From Ananas comosus (Eukaryota; Streptophyta; Magnoliopsida; Poales; Bromeliaceae): a stretch of DNA of 64,000 nt. The position numbers and the translations under genes are program-made. Shown here in pieces: positions 1 to 10,985 of this stretch; position 1 is the first letter of the stretch; each line of letters starts with the position of its first letter. The notes under the pieces were generated by a model that saw nothing but the letters and a program-made list of their open reading frames with translations, was not told the DNA's origin and searched no databases. Location: the NCBI RefSeq assembly GCF_001540865.1, contig NC_033640.1, positions 9,018,834-9,082,833 of the forward strand, given 5' to 3'.

Positions 1-1208
1 CAGAAAGCCTCATGAGTCGCCATGGCTTTATTAGTTAGGATAAAGAAAATCCAAAAGGACAGAGGCCTCTCCGCATTATCAATTATAAGGCCTATATTGG
101 ATGCGAACCAGACACGTCGTGTCTGCTCACAATTAAATAATAAATGCACCGGCGTCTCAGGCTCTTGTAGGCAAAGCGGGCAAAGTCCATCAAAGTTAGG
201 TGGTCTCGAGACTAGTGCGGCTCCAACTGGTAACGTGTCTGCTATACTAGTCTCCAGAAAAATACTTTAGCTCGGGGCATCACATTCTTTATGCCCCAAA
301 CTTTATCCCAAATTGTATGCTGATTTTCGTGTGGCTAATGCAATTTATTCTAATCCAAACCTTTGTTTAAATGATTGATAGCGGATCGAAGGGTAAAGCT
401 GCTAGATTCGGAGAATTTTCATTGTAGCTGTTTAGAATTTCGGATCACAGCATTCGCCATGAAATTACGGATTTGTAACATAGAGTGCCAGATAGGTGAA
501 GCTATAGATCTGCTCTAAGCCGACCAGAAATTGAGATTGTTAGCCGGTTGTACTTGTTCGCCAAAACCTGTGCTCATAAGGATGTTGGCCTAGTGAGGAG
601 CGACCACACCAATTTGCATACTAGGGCTCGATTAAGCGTTGACAACGATGGTATACCAATCCCCCCGAGTTCTCTGTTTGTAGTAAGTTTTTTCCACGCC
701 TTTGGGTAATAGTGGCGACCTCCTGGCTTGAAGTCTCACAGAAATCTCGAATAATTTTATCCATTTGGTGAAGAAATTTTGCAGGAAGTAAAATGAAACA
801 AATGGAGTATCTAGATACTGCCAAGAGCACCGATTGTATAAGAGTGAGACGCCCCGCGTGCGATAGATTCCTAGCTTTTCATCCAGCTAATCTGCTTTGT
901 AATTTATCGATGATGAACCTGAAGATGTTAGTTAGGGACTGTTCCAAAAATAGAGGATTGCCTAAGTATCGTCCCTGTATTTGATGCGCTATGATGTTGA
1001 AAATTCGTTGGATACTCTCCCTTGTTTCAGATGTAGTGCTGTGGCTGAATATTATCAACAATTTTTGAAGATTTATATTCTCCCCAGATATGGCACAAAA
1101 AATATTGAGGATTTCATGAATTCAGAAGGCCTCATTCTGGGAGGCTTTTCCGAATATAAAGAGGTTATCGGCATACATAACGTGGGTTATAGCTGGCCCT
1201 GTTCTTCC
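1..1208 (-). mobile_element. Degenerate LINE reverse transcriptase, 3' part
   Basis: Read on the minus strand, this stretch encodes the palm and thumb of a non-LTR retrotransposon reverse transcriptase followed by the zinc-binding reverse-transcriptase tail. The catalytic box reads YADN where the family has YADD (about 1158-1184), preceded by GPAITHVM. Below it come GRYLGNPLF, QSRLAGWKARNLSHAGRL-like and LPAKFLHQMDKIIRDF segments, then near 200-330 a zf-RVT-like PRAKVFFWRL segment. Several stops and frame changes break the reading, and the last catalytic Asp is lost, so it is dead. The element continues at 3372-3637; the two halves were separated by a solo LTR. It runs off the left edge, so its 3' end is not visible. 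Confidence 0.85.
1204..1208. repeat. Target-site duplication (CTTCC), left copy
   Basis: CTTCC directly before the TG of the inserted LTR. The same five bases follow its terminal CA at 3372-3376. Removing the insertion plus one CTTCC rejoins the LINE reading frame as GFKFGRTGPAITHVM, which is the expected RT order. Confidence 0.9.
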
Positions 1209-3371
1209 TGTTAGTTATATGCCCAAAAGCCAATCTGGTGACACTAGCTTAAGGGTATTTATGTATTAATTATTTATAATTCATAATAGGAGGGCAGATA
1301 TTCTATTCATGCCTATTGTATAGCAGTTCAATATTGACATGAATCGTCCATAGAGTCTTTGTTTGAAAAAAAAATATATTCCTAAGAGTTAGGAATTTGA
1401 GATATGTATTTTTCTGTACAAGACTTTTTAAATGCTCCTAGCCAGAGGAATATTACAGGGACGATGATATTCCGGATAGGCCGGTGTATGCTATGTTTCT
1501 AATTAAGGTGACGAATCTCAAGTCACTAGTGTAGGGACACTAGAACAAGCATACAAGTGCTTGTTAGAGAACAAGTACACTGAGCGTGACTATTTAGTTG
1601 AACAGTCATATGGTTCTATGCTCGCCAGTGATAAGTTCATTGCTACAGTTGTGTGAAGTACTCCTTGGACCTGAGGCATCATAGTTGCTTCACGTATAGA
1701 TTGCTACCGTTTGACAGTACTAATACTTAAACTCTAGACATGGGTCTATGTTCGATACTGATTGGCTGTAGTGATTTATGCGAGGAGGCATGTGAATGCG
1801 CAATAAGGAATCCAACACTTTCAATGACGAGGGAGAATGTCCTATGCAGTCTATCGGACTTGACTCGGAAAACCCCTGGCCAGGGTACATGGTATGTGGA
1901 AAGAGTTTCCAACTGTGTTACCATATTGAGTTGATTTCAGATAGTCTAGTCATATGATTGAATGATAAGGTTTGGCGAGTAACCATGACCTTAGTTCGAT
2001 TGGGACGTTGTATGTTGGAAGGAATTAATCACATGGTAACTGTAAGCGGAAAGGTTCATTCTTCATCACCATTCTGGATTGCCGTGATATACTGCTAGGT
2101 GTCACTCACGGACGGTGAGAGAATATGAATAATTCGAATTGAATTGTTCTTATTTATCGATTAGAAGAGTTCTAATTAAATATCAAAGAGTTTGATGTTG
2201 AGCTCCACTGCCGAATGGTAATGAACCTATGCGGTCACACACATTAGGAATTGTGTGCACCCGAATCGTTTGGATGAAAGTCGTTCACTAAAGAGTTTAG
2301 TGTAAGCGATGAAAATAAAAGGAAGCTGCTTAATTAAATTAGATTTAATTATTCGATTCGGTTATAACTGATAGTCCTAATTAGATTAGGATCTCAGAAT
2401 CAGTTTGAGAATTATGCGCGAGATTTAAATTTATCTCTGATTAGATTAGGGATAATATTTAATCATAAAAGGTATTTAAATGAGATTTAAATATTAGTAA
2501 GTAATCTTATTGGATAAGATTAAAATTAGATAAGATCTAATTAAATATTGGAGAGATCAATATTTATCTCTAATTGGATTAGAGAATAATTAAATATTCA
2601 TAATATCTTATAAGATAAGATTTTTACTAGATTTGATTTAGTTGGATAAGCATAAATATTTAATTGTTAAATTTTATTAGAGAGAGAGAAAAATCTTATT
2701 AGATAAGATTTTATGAAATAAGATTCTATATATACATATATAGATTTATATGTATGTATGAATATGCAATAAATACAAAAAAAAAGAAAAAAAAAAGAAA
2801 AGTGAACCGTACGGCGCATAGTGCCATATGGATTGAATGAATGGTAATTAAGATGCCATGCATCTTAATTAATTTGATGCATGTTAGCCTTTTGATCTAT
2901 ATACATATAGAGATCAATCTCTCCGATTTCTCTCCCGCGCGCGTGTTTCTCTCCGATCAACTTCTCTACTCTTCATCGACTGGTGGATCATGAAAGGATT
3001 GCTAGCACCGTCCAGATGGTCCGTGACTCATCCTATTCGTGAGACGAAGATCGATCGGGTCGCCGATTCCGTGTGGATACGCGTAGAGGCCGGGCACATG
3101 CGCGGCTCATCGGAATCTCTATTCGTCATATTCAGTTTCAACCGTACAGTAGATCAAGAGACCTTAACTGGTCCACGGTAAGATCTCTGAACATAAAGAG
3201 TTTTGTTTAGATTAAATTTTTGCATAGTAACATGAGAATGATCCGCCGGCAACGGTTTGATTTATTGATTTTCGGTTTTCATATGTGATATGTATTTGGC
3301 TTTCGAAAAATTTTAAAAGTGCAAAATTATTTTTCGCTGCGTTTTTCTGATATGCCAGTTATTTTCTTACA
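1209..3371. mobile_element. Solo LTR (2163 bp) inserted in a LINE
   Basis: The segment begins TGTTAGTTATATGCCC, ends TTTTCTTACA, and is flanked by a perfect 5-bp direct repeat CTTCC. These are the hallmarks of an LTR retrotransposon integration. There is no second copy of its start inside it and no gag or pol reading frame, so it is best read as a solo LTR left by LTR-LTR recombination. An A/T-rich zone (about 2330-2780) with TATA-like runs is followed by a more GC-rich zone (about 2900-3180), the usual U3 to R/U5 arrangement. Its large size and general look fit a copia-type LTR, but I cannot name the family. Small open frames inside it are chance. Confidence 0.85.
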
Positions 3372-3637
3372 CTTCCAAACTTGAAGCCATTTAGTGAGCC
3401 GCATTGGGTAGCTTCCTTCAAGAACAGTGATAGCGCATTAGAAGCTAAGATAAAAATATATGGAGAGAGGGGACACCCTTCCCTTATTCCTCTACTTTGT
3501 TAAAATCATTTGTCATTTTCGTTATCAGTTAGCACAAAAAAGTGAACCGTCCTGATGCACCAATTAATCATTTTCCGTAGTTTATCTGGAAAGCTGTAGT
3601 TTTGTAGCATCGTATCAATAAAGTCCCAATTCAAACG
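3372..3637 (-). mobile_element. LINE reverse transcriptase, upstream part split by the solo LTR
   Basis: On the minus strand this reads EWDFIDTMLQNYSFPDKL-type RT finger sequence, then RGIREGCPLSPYIFILA and LNGFKFG, the conserved block just upstream of the YADD box. It joins in frame to the 1-1208 segment once the solo LTR and one CTTCC are removed. In-frame stops are present. The 5' end is truncated near 3637, so most of the RT fingers, the endonuclease and ORF1 are missing; an A/T-rich direct repeat of about 20 bp (ATGAAATATTAAATTAATT) follows at about 3640 and 3687. Confidence 0.8.
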
Positions 3638-4325
3638 AATGAAATATTAAATTAATTCAGTACGTGTTTAGACCAACCCATTCTAATGAAATATTAAATT
3701 AATTTAGTAATCATCCTAAAATAATTGAAATAAGCAACAAAATTAAGGTAAATTGATGCCTCACACTATATTTCATAAGCTAGGAATGTTTGATTTAGCA
3801 GATAAAAATTTATATATAAAACTCGTTTCAACTATTATCCATTTGTAATTTTAACTTCAAACTTTAAGTACGTCATTTTAGCATATTTTATATAATTCAT
3901 ATAATTATAAATTTTTTAAAAGTAACAATTAATGTAAATTTATATCTAAAAAATTGTTAAATAATTTAAATTAAAAAAATCAAATGGTTGAAAACTAGGG
4001 TCAAAATTTTTAAATGAGTAAATAGTCATATCACGTGGGTCACACCTTCCACACGAAAATTAATGTTTATTTATCCGAATATAAAAGTCAAACATGACGT
4101 CACAGCATACCTCACTCACTCTCACAGCTGTATACACCAAATAGGTTAGGATTTGAAAAACATTCGGACTCTCTCTTTAGTCAAACTTTTACTTTTATTA
4201 TTATTATTTATTTATTTAATAATACTATACATCCACAATTATACAAAACAATATCATACTCTACAGTAAGATTAATGAATAAGACATTTTCTCATATATT
4301 CTGTATCAAATCTTGCGTATCGAGT
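3638..4325. other. AT-rich intergenic DNA, no gene seen
   Basis: No convincing reading frame. The stretch holds an imperfect direct repeat of ATGAAATATTAAATTAATT (about 3640 and 3687) and short W- and G-box-like motifs near 4033-4105, with no adjacent gene to assign them to. Confidence 0.6.
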
Positions 4326-4755
4326 AGGGATGTCAACGGGTCGGATTTGGATTGGGTTTTATAAATTTGAATTCAAATCCGAAAATTAAATTAAAATTCG
4401 AATCTGGATTCGAATCCAGTGGATTTTAAAAGTCCATACTCATATCCGTCCCTGACCAAAAATCCGAAATCCGAACTAGGACCCAAATCCGGCGAAGATT
4501 GAATGGATAAAAAAGTATTAAATATTTTATATATTATATAAATAAATAAAAATAAATTATATATATAATTTTTTCGTGTTCGGGTTCAGATTCGAATTGG
4601 GTAAATACAAAATTCATACCCGTATTCATATCCATCGAGTTTTTATTTTTTATATCTATAATCGAATCCATATCTGTTTAGCTCGGATAAACCCACTCTG
4701 TTCAGGTTCGGATTCGGATAATATTTCGGATATCCATACCCATTGACGTCCCTAA
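4326..4755. mobile_element. hAT-type MITE with 8-bp target duplication
   Basis: The left end is TAGGGATGTCAACGGG and the right end is CCCATTGACGTCCCTA, inverted copies matching at 14 of 16 positions. Flanks are GTATCGAG (4318-4325) and ATATCGAG (4756-4763), 7 of 8 identical, the target length of hAT transposons. The interior is made of repeated TCGGATTTGGATT-like strings in both orientations and codes for nothing. A second, truncated, inverted member lies at 50937-51240. Confidence 0.8.
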
Positions 4756-4934
4756 TATCGAGCTCTGCGAGATAGTTATAAGTGTAAATAAAAGACCAAT
4801 ATAATAACTATATACTTAAAAAATATTAAAAATTTATTGTCTACATTTGATGCAAATTGAAACTTTTTGTATTAAAATTTAGTTTTACTTATATAAATAA
4901 CCGCTACAAAAATATTAAAAAAATTAAAAGAAAT

Positions 4935-5400
4935 AACCTCCTCACTCTCGCTCCTCAGCCGTTGGATCATCGTCACAGGGCGTCGGATCGCCGTCGCACC
5001 GGATCCAGTGCTCGAGGTTCGTACAAAAAACCGTACGGCGCCCTCCGAAAACTGCCACGTAAGCCAGTTAGTCGCCAAACCGAGGTGGGGCCCACAGACG
5101 ACGCGGTTTCCGCTACCGCCGTCGTATGCTGCTCTTTGACCAAAACTACGACTACTTAACGCTAATACTAATACTAATATACTAATTAATAAATACTCGT
5201 GTAGAAATTAATTAGAGAGAGAGAGAGAGAGAGTTTGACTTTGACTCACACGTGGGAGAGCAGGGGTTGGTCAACGCGGATCTCCGTCCAATAAATAAAG
5301 ATAAAAAAAAAGCGAAGGGATGGATCATTAACGGCACGTTAAACATGGCTGCTGAGGAAACCCAAACTTGAAATGACTCTTTTGCCCTTGTAGTATATAA
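4935..5400. promoter_or_regulatory. GC-rich promoter-like island with no recognisable gene
   Basis: A short GC-rich block (about 4935-5155) is followed by a (GA)n tract (5214-5233), tandem W-box cores TTGACTTTGACT, a G-box CACGTG near 5249, and AGTATATAAA near 5393. This looks like a plant promoter or 5' leader, but no coding exon follows within several kb; a MITE begins at 5440. The 100-codon open frame across 4857-5159 resembles no family I know. It may be the remnant of a gene cut off by transposon insertion. Confidence 0.3.
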
Positions 5401-5428
5401 AGTGGTGGTAAAATATGGATTATAAAAC

Positions 5429-5661
5429 AATAAAAATATGGGTAAACTTTAAATATGGCAAATGTAGCTTCGTACTTTTTACTTTCATATTATGTGATTT
5501 AAAATGTGTCAATTTTAGTACCCTATGATTTTATTTTCNGACAAAAAGAGGAAAATAAAAATATGGGTAAACTTTAAATATGGCAAATGTAGCTTCGTAC
5601 TTTTTACTTTCATATTATGTGATTTAAAATGTTATTAATTTAGTACCCTATGATTTTATTT
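5429..5661. repeat. 125-bp direct duplication joined at an N by an inverted snippet
   Basis: The sequence starting AATAAAAATATGGGTAAAC occurs at 5429 and again at 5554 and is nearly identical for about 100 bp. Directly after the N at 5539 stands GACAAAAAGAGGAAAATAAAA-type sequence, the exact reverse complement of what follows the second copy at about 5655-5675. This foldback-plus-duplication is what a template switch or an assembly join would leave. Confidence 0.75.
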
Positions 5662-5923
5662 TCCTCTTTTTGTCATCTCCTCCGTTAATATTTTGTTAAA
5701 TTATATACAAAAAATTTCAGATACACCACCTAAGTTTATTGAATATCTATTTTAATACATTTTAGTTTTAACTTTATCACTGATTTAACAAAAAAAAAAT
5801 AGTGAAGGAAATAATAAAAAGAGAAAAATAAAACCACAGAGTACTAAATTAATACACTTTAAACCACAAGGTAGTAAAATAAAAAAGTGGGAAACCACAA
5901 GGATGGTATTTGAGGTTTTTTCT
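5440..5923. mobile_element. Inverted-repeat MITE with an internal duplicated arm
   Basis: The left arm (GGGTAAACTTTAAATA...) and the right arm, read in reverse complement (ACCTCAAATACCATCC...), pair over roughly 80 bases: both contain a 'GTGG/GTAGCTT TC' stretch, TTACTTTC/TTATTTTAC, and ATTAATTTAGTAC. It encodes nothing. The left arm appears twice (from 5429 and from 5554) around the N at 5539. Confidence 0.6.
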
Positions 5924-7025
5924 AAAAATATTATATGGTATCTTTGGTTAATAACTGTTATTATTTTATTACAGTAATAACACACATAACTTGTCAGAAT
6001 TATAGACCATCAGTCTTTCAAAATTTTAAGTTTACCATGATTTTAGTTAGTCGACGACAACACTTTGATCATAATTTGAATGCGTTATTAATTTTAACAG
6101 ATTTAGTTAGGGTTCATAGTTTATATAAGTTCTGTATGCTTAAAATGACACTTTGTACTAACCCTAATTTACGGTAGGTCGTAGATAAGAAAACAAAAAT
6201 AAACCACATATACTATATACTTAAATGACACTTTAAAAATCAAAGAATAACAGAGTGAAAATGCCCTTTTCTTATTAATTTTTTCCCCTCTACTTTTATT
6301 AGATGGGTGGGTGCTATTCAAAAGATTTGGATTGGCGTAATTGTTGTTAAAAATAATTTGAACCTGATAAATATTAGATGAATTTCTTGGACAATATTGT
6401 TTTAGAAATTAATTCTAAGCTCCTGTAATTTCGTGAGTTCACAGATCCTGATTTCTTATCTTATCACATGATCAGAGTATCTGATTCAAACATTTGGAAT
6501 ATAGGTGTGATCTCATGTACATGCATGCTTGTTTTCTAAAAAAAGTTTTATAGTTGATATATTTAAAATAATGGCGAAGTACATGATACGAATTAATATA
6601 ATTTTTAATCTAAAAAGATATTTAAGGCGCTGTTAATTAAAATATAAAAGGACTTTCACAATACTTCAGCTATAGATTAAACTTAATAAAAATAAAAATA
6701 TCGGTTTTGTTATTCATCCGTACTGATACTAAAAATATAAGCATCAAGAGGTAGAAGATCTCCTACACAATTTAACTTTTTAATACTATCTTAATTATAT
6801 GCAAATTTTTTTATTAATGCATACAAAATCTTAAAGGAAGGTGAAAATAAACGAAGAAAAAAATTTCTGTTATTATTAAGCGCGAAAATGAACATCATGA
6901 ACAAAATCACAACAAAATGTAGCTCCCTCCTTAATTTGTTTGCTCCGAATTCTAATGCTATATGATAAGGTACTAAAGGATTTGGACTACATCAATCGCA
7001 AAACAACATGACTAAACCAACTTAT
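5924..7025. other. AT-rich intergenic DNA, no gene seen
   Basis: Only short chance frames. No conserved domain, RNA gene or clear transposon end is visible. Confidence 0.5.
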
Positions 7026-7480
7026 GGGACTAAATTAATTAATTACCAGTTCATAAAGTAGTTAATTACTTCTCTTGATAATCGAAAAGTGTGCATGTTA
7101 CATCTCTTTCGCAAAGTTTTTAACTTTGATTTGATCTTTTTTCCCCTTATTTGAATACACTATGTACTTTGATTGATCTTTGGGACTAAATTACCAGTTC
7201 GCAACATAGTTACTTCTCTTAATAATCGAAACGCGTGCATGTTACATCTCTTTCACAATGTTTTTAACTTTATTTGATTTTTTTTCTCCTTAATTTATTT
7301 GAATACATGTCTAGCTACTTTGATTGATAGTTGGGACTCAATAATCAGTTCGCAACGCAGTTACTTCTCTTAATAATCGAAGCGTGTGCATGTTACATCT
7401 CTTTCGCCATGTTTATAACTTTGATTTGAAAAAAATTTTTCCTTTATTTGAATACACTACTTTGATTGAGAGTGTGAGAA
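7026..7480. repeat. Three diverged tandem copies of a ~150-bp unit
   Basis: Each unit runs GGGACTAAATTA...CAGTTC...TACTTCTCTTAATAATCG, then GTGCATGTTACATCTCTTTC and a TTTTTAACTTTGATTTGAT tail. Units start near 7026, 7182 and 7333. They differ by substitutions and small indels, so the duplications are not recent. No coding potential. Confidence 0.75.
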
Positions 7481-7505
7481 TACCATTCCTTCCATTTTCG
7501 TGTGG

Positions 7506-8950
7506 GAACTCCTCACAATGCAAATAAAGTAAAAGCTTTAATTAATAACTTCTCTCACTAGCTAGCTTCTAAACCTCAACTAGATAGGATAGTTATTGCT
7601 GTTCTATTTGTGCATTTTTCTATTTATATGCATGTAAACCAACCTTATTGTAAAAGTTGCATGAGCAATCATATTGAATTTTTTTTTTTTTTTTTGTAAT
7701 TTTCATGCATATATGTGGAAAGCATAAATCAAATTCAACCTCGCTTTTACTAATTAGATCACCTTTTTAGTTAAAAAAGTATAAGCCCCTTGGCCCCTAT
7801 TCAATGCCCTAAAGTTTAGTAGAAAGTCTTTTTTGGACCATACAGAAATAAAACATCAATTCAGTTAAAATATTTTTTCGATACCATTGCAGTATAAAAT
7901 TACTATAATGCTCTGGGTTGATTCTTATTCTTTCACGTGGCTTAATGAGAATGAATTTTGTATATATGTAGAATAGTTGTTATAGAGAATACTTTTTGAA
8001 TTTTAGAGCTTTTAAATTGCTCAAAACTCGAACTTTCTATTGAATTTCAAAACTAGAAGTTTAATATTTACTACAACACCAAAGTCCATAGCCAAACATC
8101 TAGTAACTCTTCCTGTAACCCTTTTTAACTATTGATTTTAAAAGTTAATTACTTAAATGTTTCACATTTGCTAAGATTAGTTCCTCACAATCCAATTAAA
8201 GTAGAAGCATTAATACCTTCTCTCACTAGCTTGCTTCTAAATCTCACTTGGATAAGATAGTTTTTGTTATTCCATTTGTGGTATTTATGGTTTTTTTTTC
8301 CTCAATTTATATGCATGTTAACCAATTTTATTGTAAAATTAAGTTGCATGAGCAATCATATTAAATGTACTTTTTTTAAAAGAAAATTCTATGCATTTAT
8401 GCGAAAAGCATAAATCAAAATCAACCTCGCTTTTAATAATTAGATCACCTTTTTAGTTCAAAAGGTACAAGTCCATATACAGCCCCCTAAATATTAGTAG
8501 AAAGTCTTTTGTGTACCATACAGAAATAAAAATATCAAATCAATTATAATACTTCGTTGCAGCATATAATTACAATAATGCTCTGGGTTGAATCTTATCC
8601 TTTCATGTGGCTTAATGACTTTTAGTTCAAAAAGTACAAGCTCATATGCAGTGTCCTAAATTTTAGTAGAAAGTCTTTTTTTATGCCATACATAAATATA
8701 AACATCAAATCAATTAAAATTTCTAATATAAAAAAAATTGTTATGTTGCCCTTGGTTGACTTTTTATCCTTTCATTTGGCTTAATGAGATTGATTGAATA
8801 TAAATTCTGTTTATATGTAGATTAGCTGTTATATATATAGAGAGAGAGAGAGAATACTTTTTGAATTGTAGAGCTTTTAAATTGCCCAAAAATCAAACTT
8901 TCTATTAAGCTTCAAAAGTACAAGTTTCATTTTGCTACAACTCCAAAGTC
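7506..8950. repeat. Diverged ~0.65-kb segmental tandem duplication
   Basis: The segment from about 7506 (TCCTCACAATGCAAATAAAG, TTCTCTCACTAGCTAGCTTC, GCATGAGCAATCATATT, ACCTTTTTAGTTAAAAAAG, TTAGTAGAAAGTCTTTT, TGCTCTGGGTTGA) recurs from about 8184 in the same order. The 3' part (TTTAGTTCAAAAAGTACAAG onward) recurs a third time from about 8620. The end parts about 7970-8110 and 8805-8970 also match each other. It is non-coding. Confidence 0.7.
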
Positions 8951-8952
8951 CA

Positions 8953-9505
8953 TGGCCAAACATCTAGTAAGTCTAATAAGGGTTTAGCTAGTGTTGTACA
9001 TCTTGTAATCCTTTTCAACTATTGACTTTAAAAATTGCTTGTTTCACATTTGCTAAGTCAATTTCCAAAGCCTTTTGTATCAGCACAACTAACTAGTGAT
9101 GTTATTTCACATTTTTATAAAACTATTCTTAGGCGTTTTTCTATCTGAGCTGTCACCGACACTTCTACATCTATCAACACACCATCGTACATATCTATCT
9201 GATTCCCATTATATGTGTGAAAGAGAGGCCAAACATTTGGTAACTCTAAGATAAGAACTTCGCTGGTGTTTGTACATCTTATAAACCTTTTCAACTATTG
9301 ACTTCAAAAGATTTCCGTTTCACATTTTTTTTAGACTATTTCCAAACCCTTTTATATTCAAACAACAAATGACATTATTTACATTTTGTTAAAATATTCT
9401 CAAATACTTTTCTATCTGATCAATCACCATTGCTTGTTTCTCTATCAACACACTACCGTACGTATCTATTTGATCCCCATTATGATATATATGAAAGAGC
9501 GTTAA
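8953..9505. repeat. Two diverged tandem copies of a ~275-bp unit
   Basis: CAAACATCTAGTAAGTCTAA, TGTACATCTTGTAATCC, CTTTTCAACTATTGACTT, then ATCAACACACCATCGTAC, TATCTATCTGATTCCCATTAT and GAAAGAG appear near 8953-9220 and again, diverged, at 9228-9505. No coding potential. Confidence 0.65.
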
Positions 9506-9700
9506 GATAATTCCCAAACCATCTTCCTAACATGGAACTTTTGCGTTGAAACATTTTTCACGTAATAGTTTTCAAGCAAAATGAATAGAGATCCCCCTCA
9601 ATTAACTGTAGGTCATTCTGAAATGGCACTCACAATTTTAACTTTCTTGATTGATGTTGTTCTAACTAACTTTCAATATTTTTTTATTTCAACCGATCAT

Positions 9701-9849
9701 ATCTAGCACAGTTGGCTAAAGACTTCAATGGTTGGTATCCGAGATCTAAATTCGAACCCTAGTTATTTCACATTATTAGCTGAGTCTATTTATAAAGAAT
9801 GGAGGAAGCGTGTACCTAACACGCCATCTTACTCTCAAAAAAAAAAAAA
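9701..9849 (+). mobile_element. tRNA-derived SINE
   Basis: The head has a pol III A-box-like TAGCACAGTTGGCTAAAG (about 9704) and, 35-45 bases on, a B-box-like AATTCGAACCCT (about 9749-9760). A tRNA-unrelated body follows and the element ends in ACTCTC plus an A-run (9837-9849). The tail (GAAGCG ... CTTACTCTC-An) resembles the 3' end of the LINE at 34693 and of the SINE at 47091. No clear target duplication is visible. Confidence 0.65.
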
Positions 9850-10860
9850 TTAAAAAATTTTCATTTGAGCTAATCCTAGTTCAGTTAAAAATATCGTTAA
9901 CTTCCTATTAGCTATTAGCCCTTAAAAATTCAAATTTATTTGTTAAAAATATTTAAAACTATTTGATGAAATTGCTAATGAATTTGATTGAATTTCCAAC
10001 TTTATCGGCGAAGTCACTTTATTATAATAACACAAAATGTGAAGAAAGTATCGATCCGAAAAAATTTAAAAGATCATTTCAAAATGGCCCATAGTTGGGG
10101 AGGTCTCCATCTATTTTCATGAAATATTTATCCACTTAGTTGCGCCAAAAAGGAAGGCAAAAGTGTACAAACACTCACTAAACTTTAAAACTTTTTCTAA
10201 TTTCTTTCTAAACTTTAATTTAGGCTGCTAGATTTACAAAAACTTTTTATCAAATAGCTTAATTGGCCCTTCCTCTCAAACGAAATTATTAATTGAACCG
10301 TCCTACAGATGTCGTGTTTTATAGATGATGCTCTAAATCTTAAAAAAAAAAAAAAAAAAACCCTCTTCTTTCTCTTCTCAAATAGACCATCACGATTAAA
10401 GAAAACAGTAAATTATTTTCGAGTCTTATTGCTTTTTCAAAAACGGTAGAATAGTAAAGACAGATTGTAATATATTTTGAAACTTCACAAGATCATATAT
10501 AAGACATATGTCGAGGATAGGTTAATTAATCATTAAAATTGAAGTTTAAAAAATTATTTACCAAAGCTTTAAAATTGGAGAGTAGTAGTATTTGTGCATT
10601 TTTCCTTGTAAGGAAACTCCCTGTATCTTTTTGGAAAATGTCATCTCAAACACACCCTGAGTATGCAACCAAAAAAAAGAAAGATAAAAAAAAACACATG
10701 TTACTCCAGCATAATCATTCACTCATGGCTTCCACTTAAGAGCCTCTGTACTATAATTGTTTCCACATCTTTTTGCCTCCTACTATTTCTGGGTGAAGCA
10801 CACTTCCACAGAGTTGGGTCCACCAATCACAGCCGTATGATGTTAAGGTACAATAGCTTT
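9850..10860. other. AT-rich intergenic DNA, no gene seen
   Basis: No convincing reading frame or transposon terminus. Poly-A at about 10340-10360 and short chance frames near 10539-10860 only. Confidence 0.5.
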
Positions 10861-10867
10861 TGATGCA

Positions 10868-10985
10868 GTACCACTGTAATAAAAACGGTGTATAGTGATA
10901 CTTTTAAATGTCGGTACAGATCAAAAAAGTGTTGTTGGCTAAATTACCAATACTTTTTAAAAATATTGCTATATGTTGGGTCGCG
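10868..10985. mobile_element. Possible CACTA transposon end remnant
   Basis: The string CACTGTAATAAAAACGGTG, then alternating GTGATACTTTTAAATGTCGG, AAAAAAGTGTTG and CTAAATTACC / TACTTTTTAAAAATATTG subterminal repeats, resembles the ends of plant CACTA (En/Spm) elements. No opposite terminus or transposase is visible in the window, so it would be a solo end or fragment. Confidence 0.35.

Noticed and set aside
1740..3181. Small open frames within the LTR (1740-1934, 2990-3181)
   Set aside because: Short, on a non-coding LTR with proven borders; no gag or pol similarity.
4857..5159. 100-codon + strand frame
   Set aside because: Arg/Thr-rich translation resembles no family; the region looks like promoter or leader rather than coding sequence.
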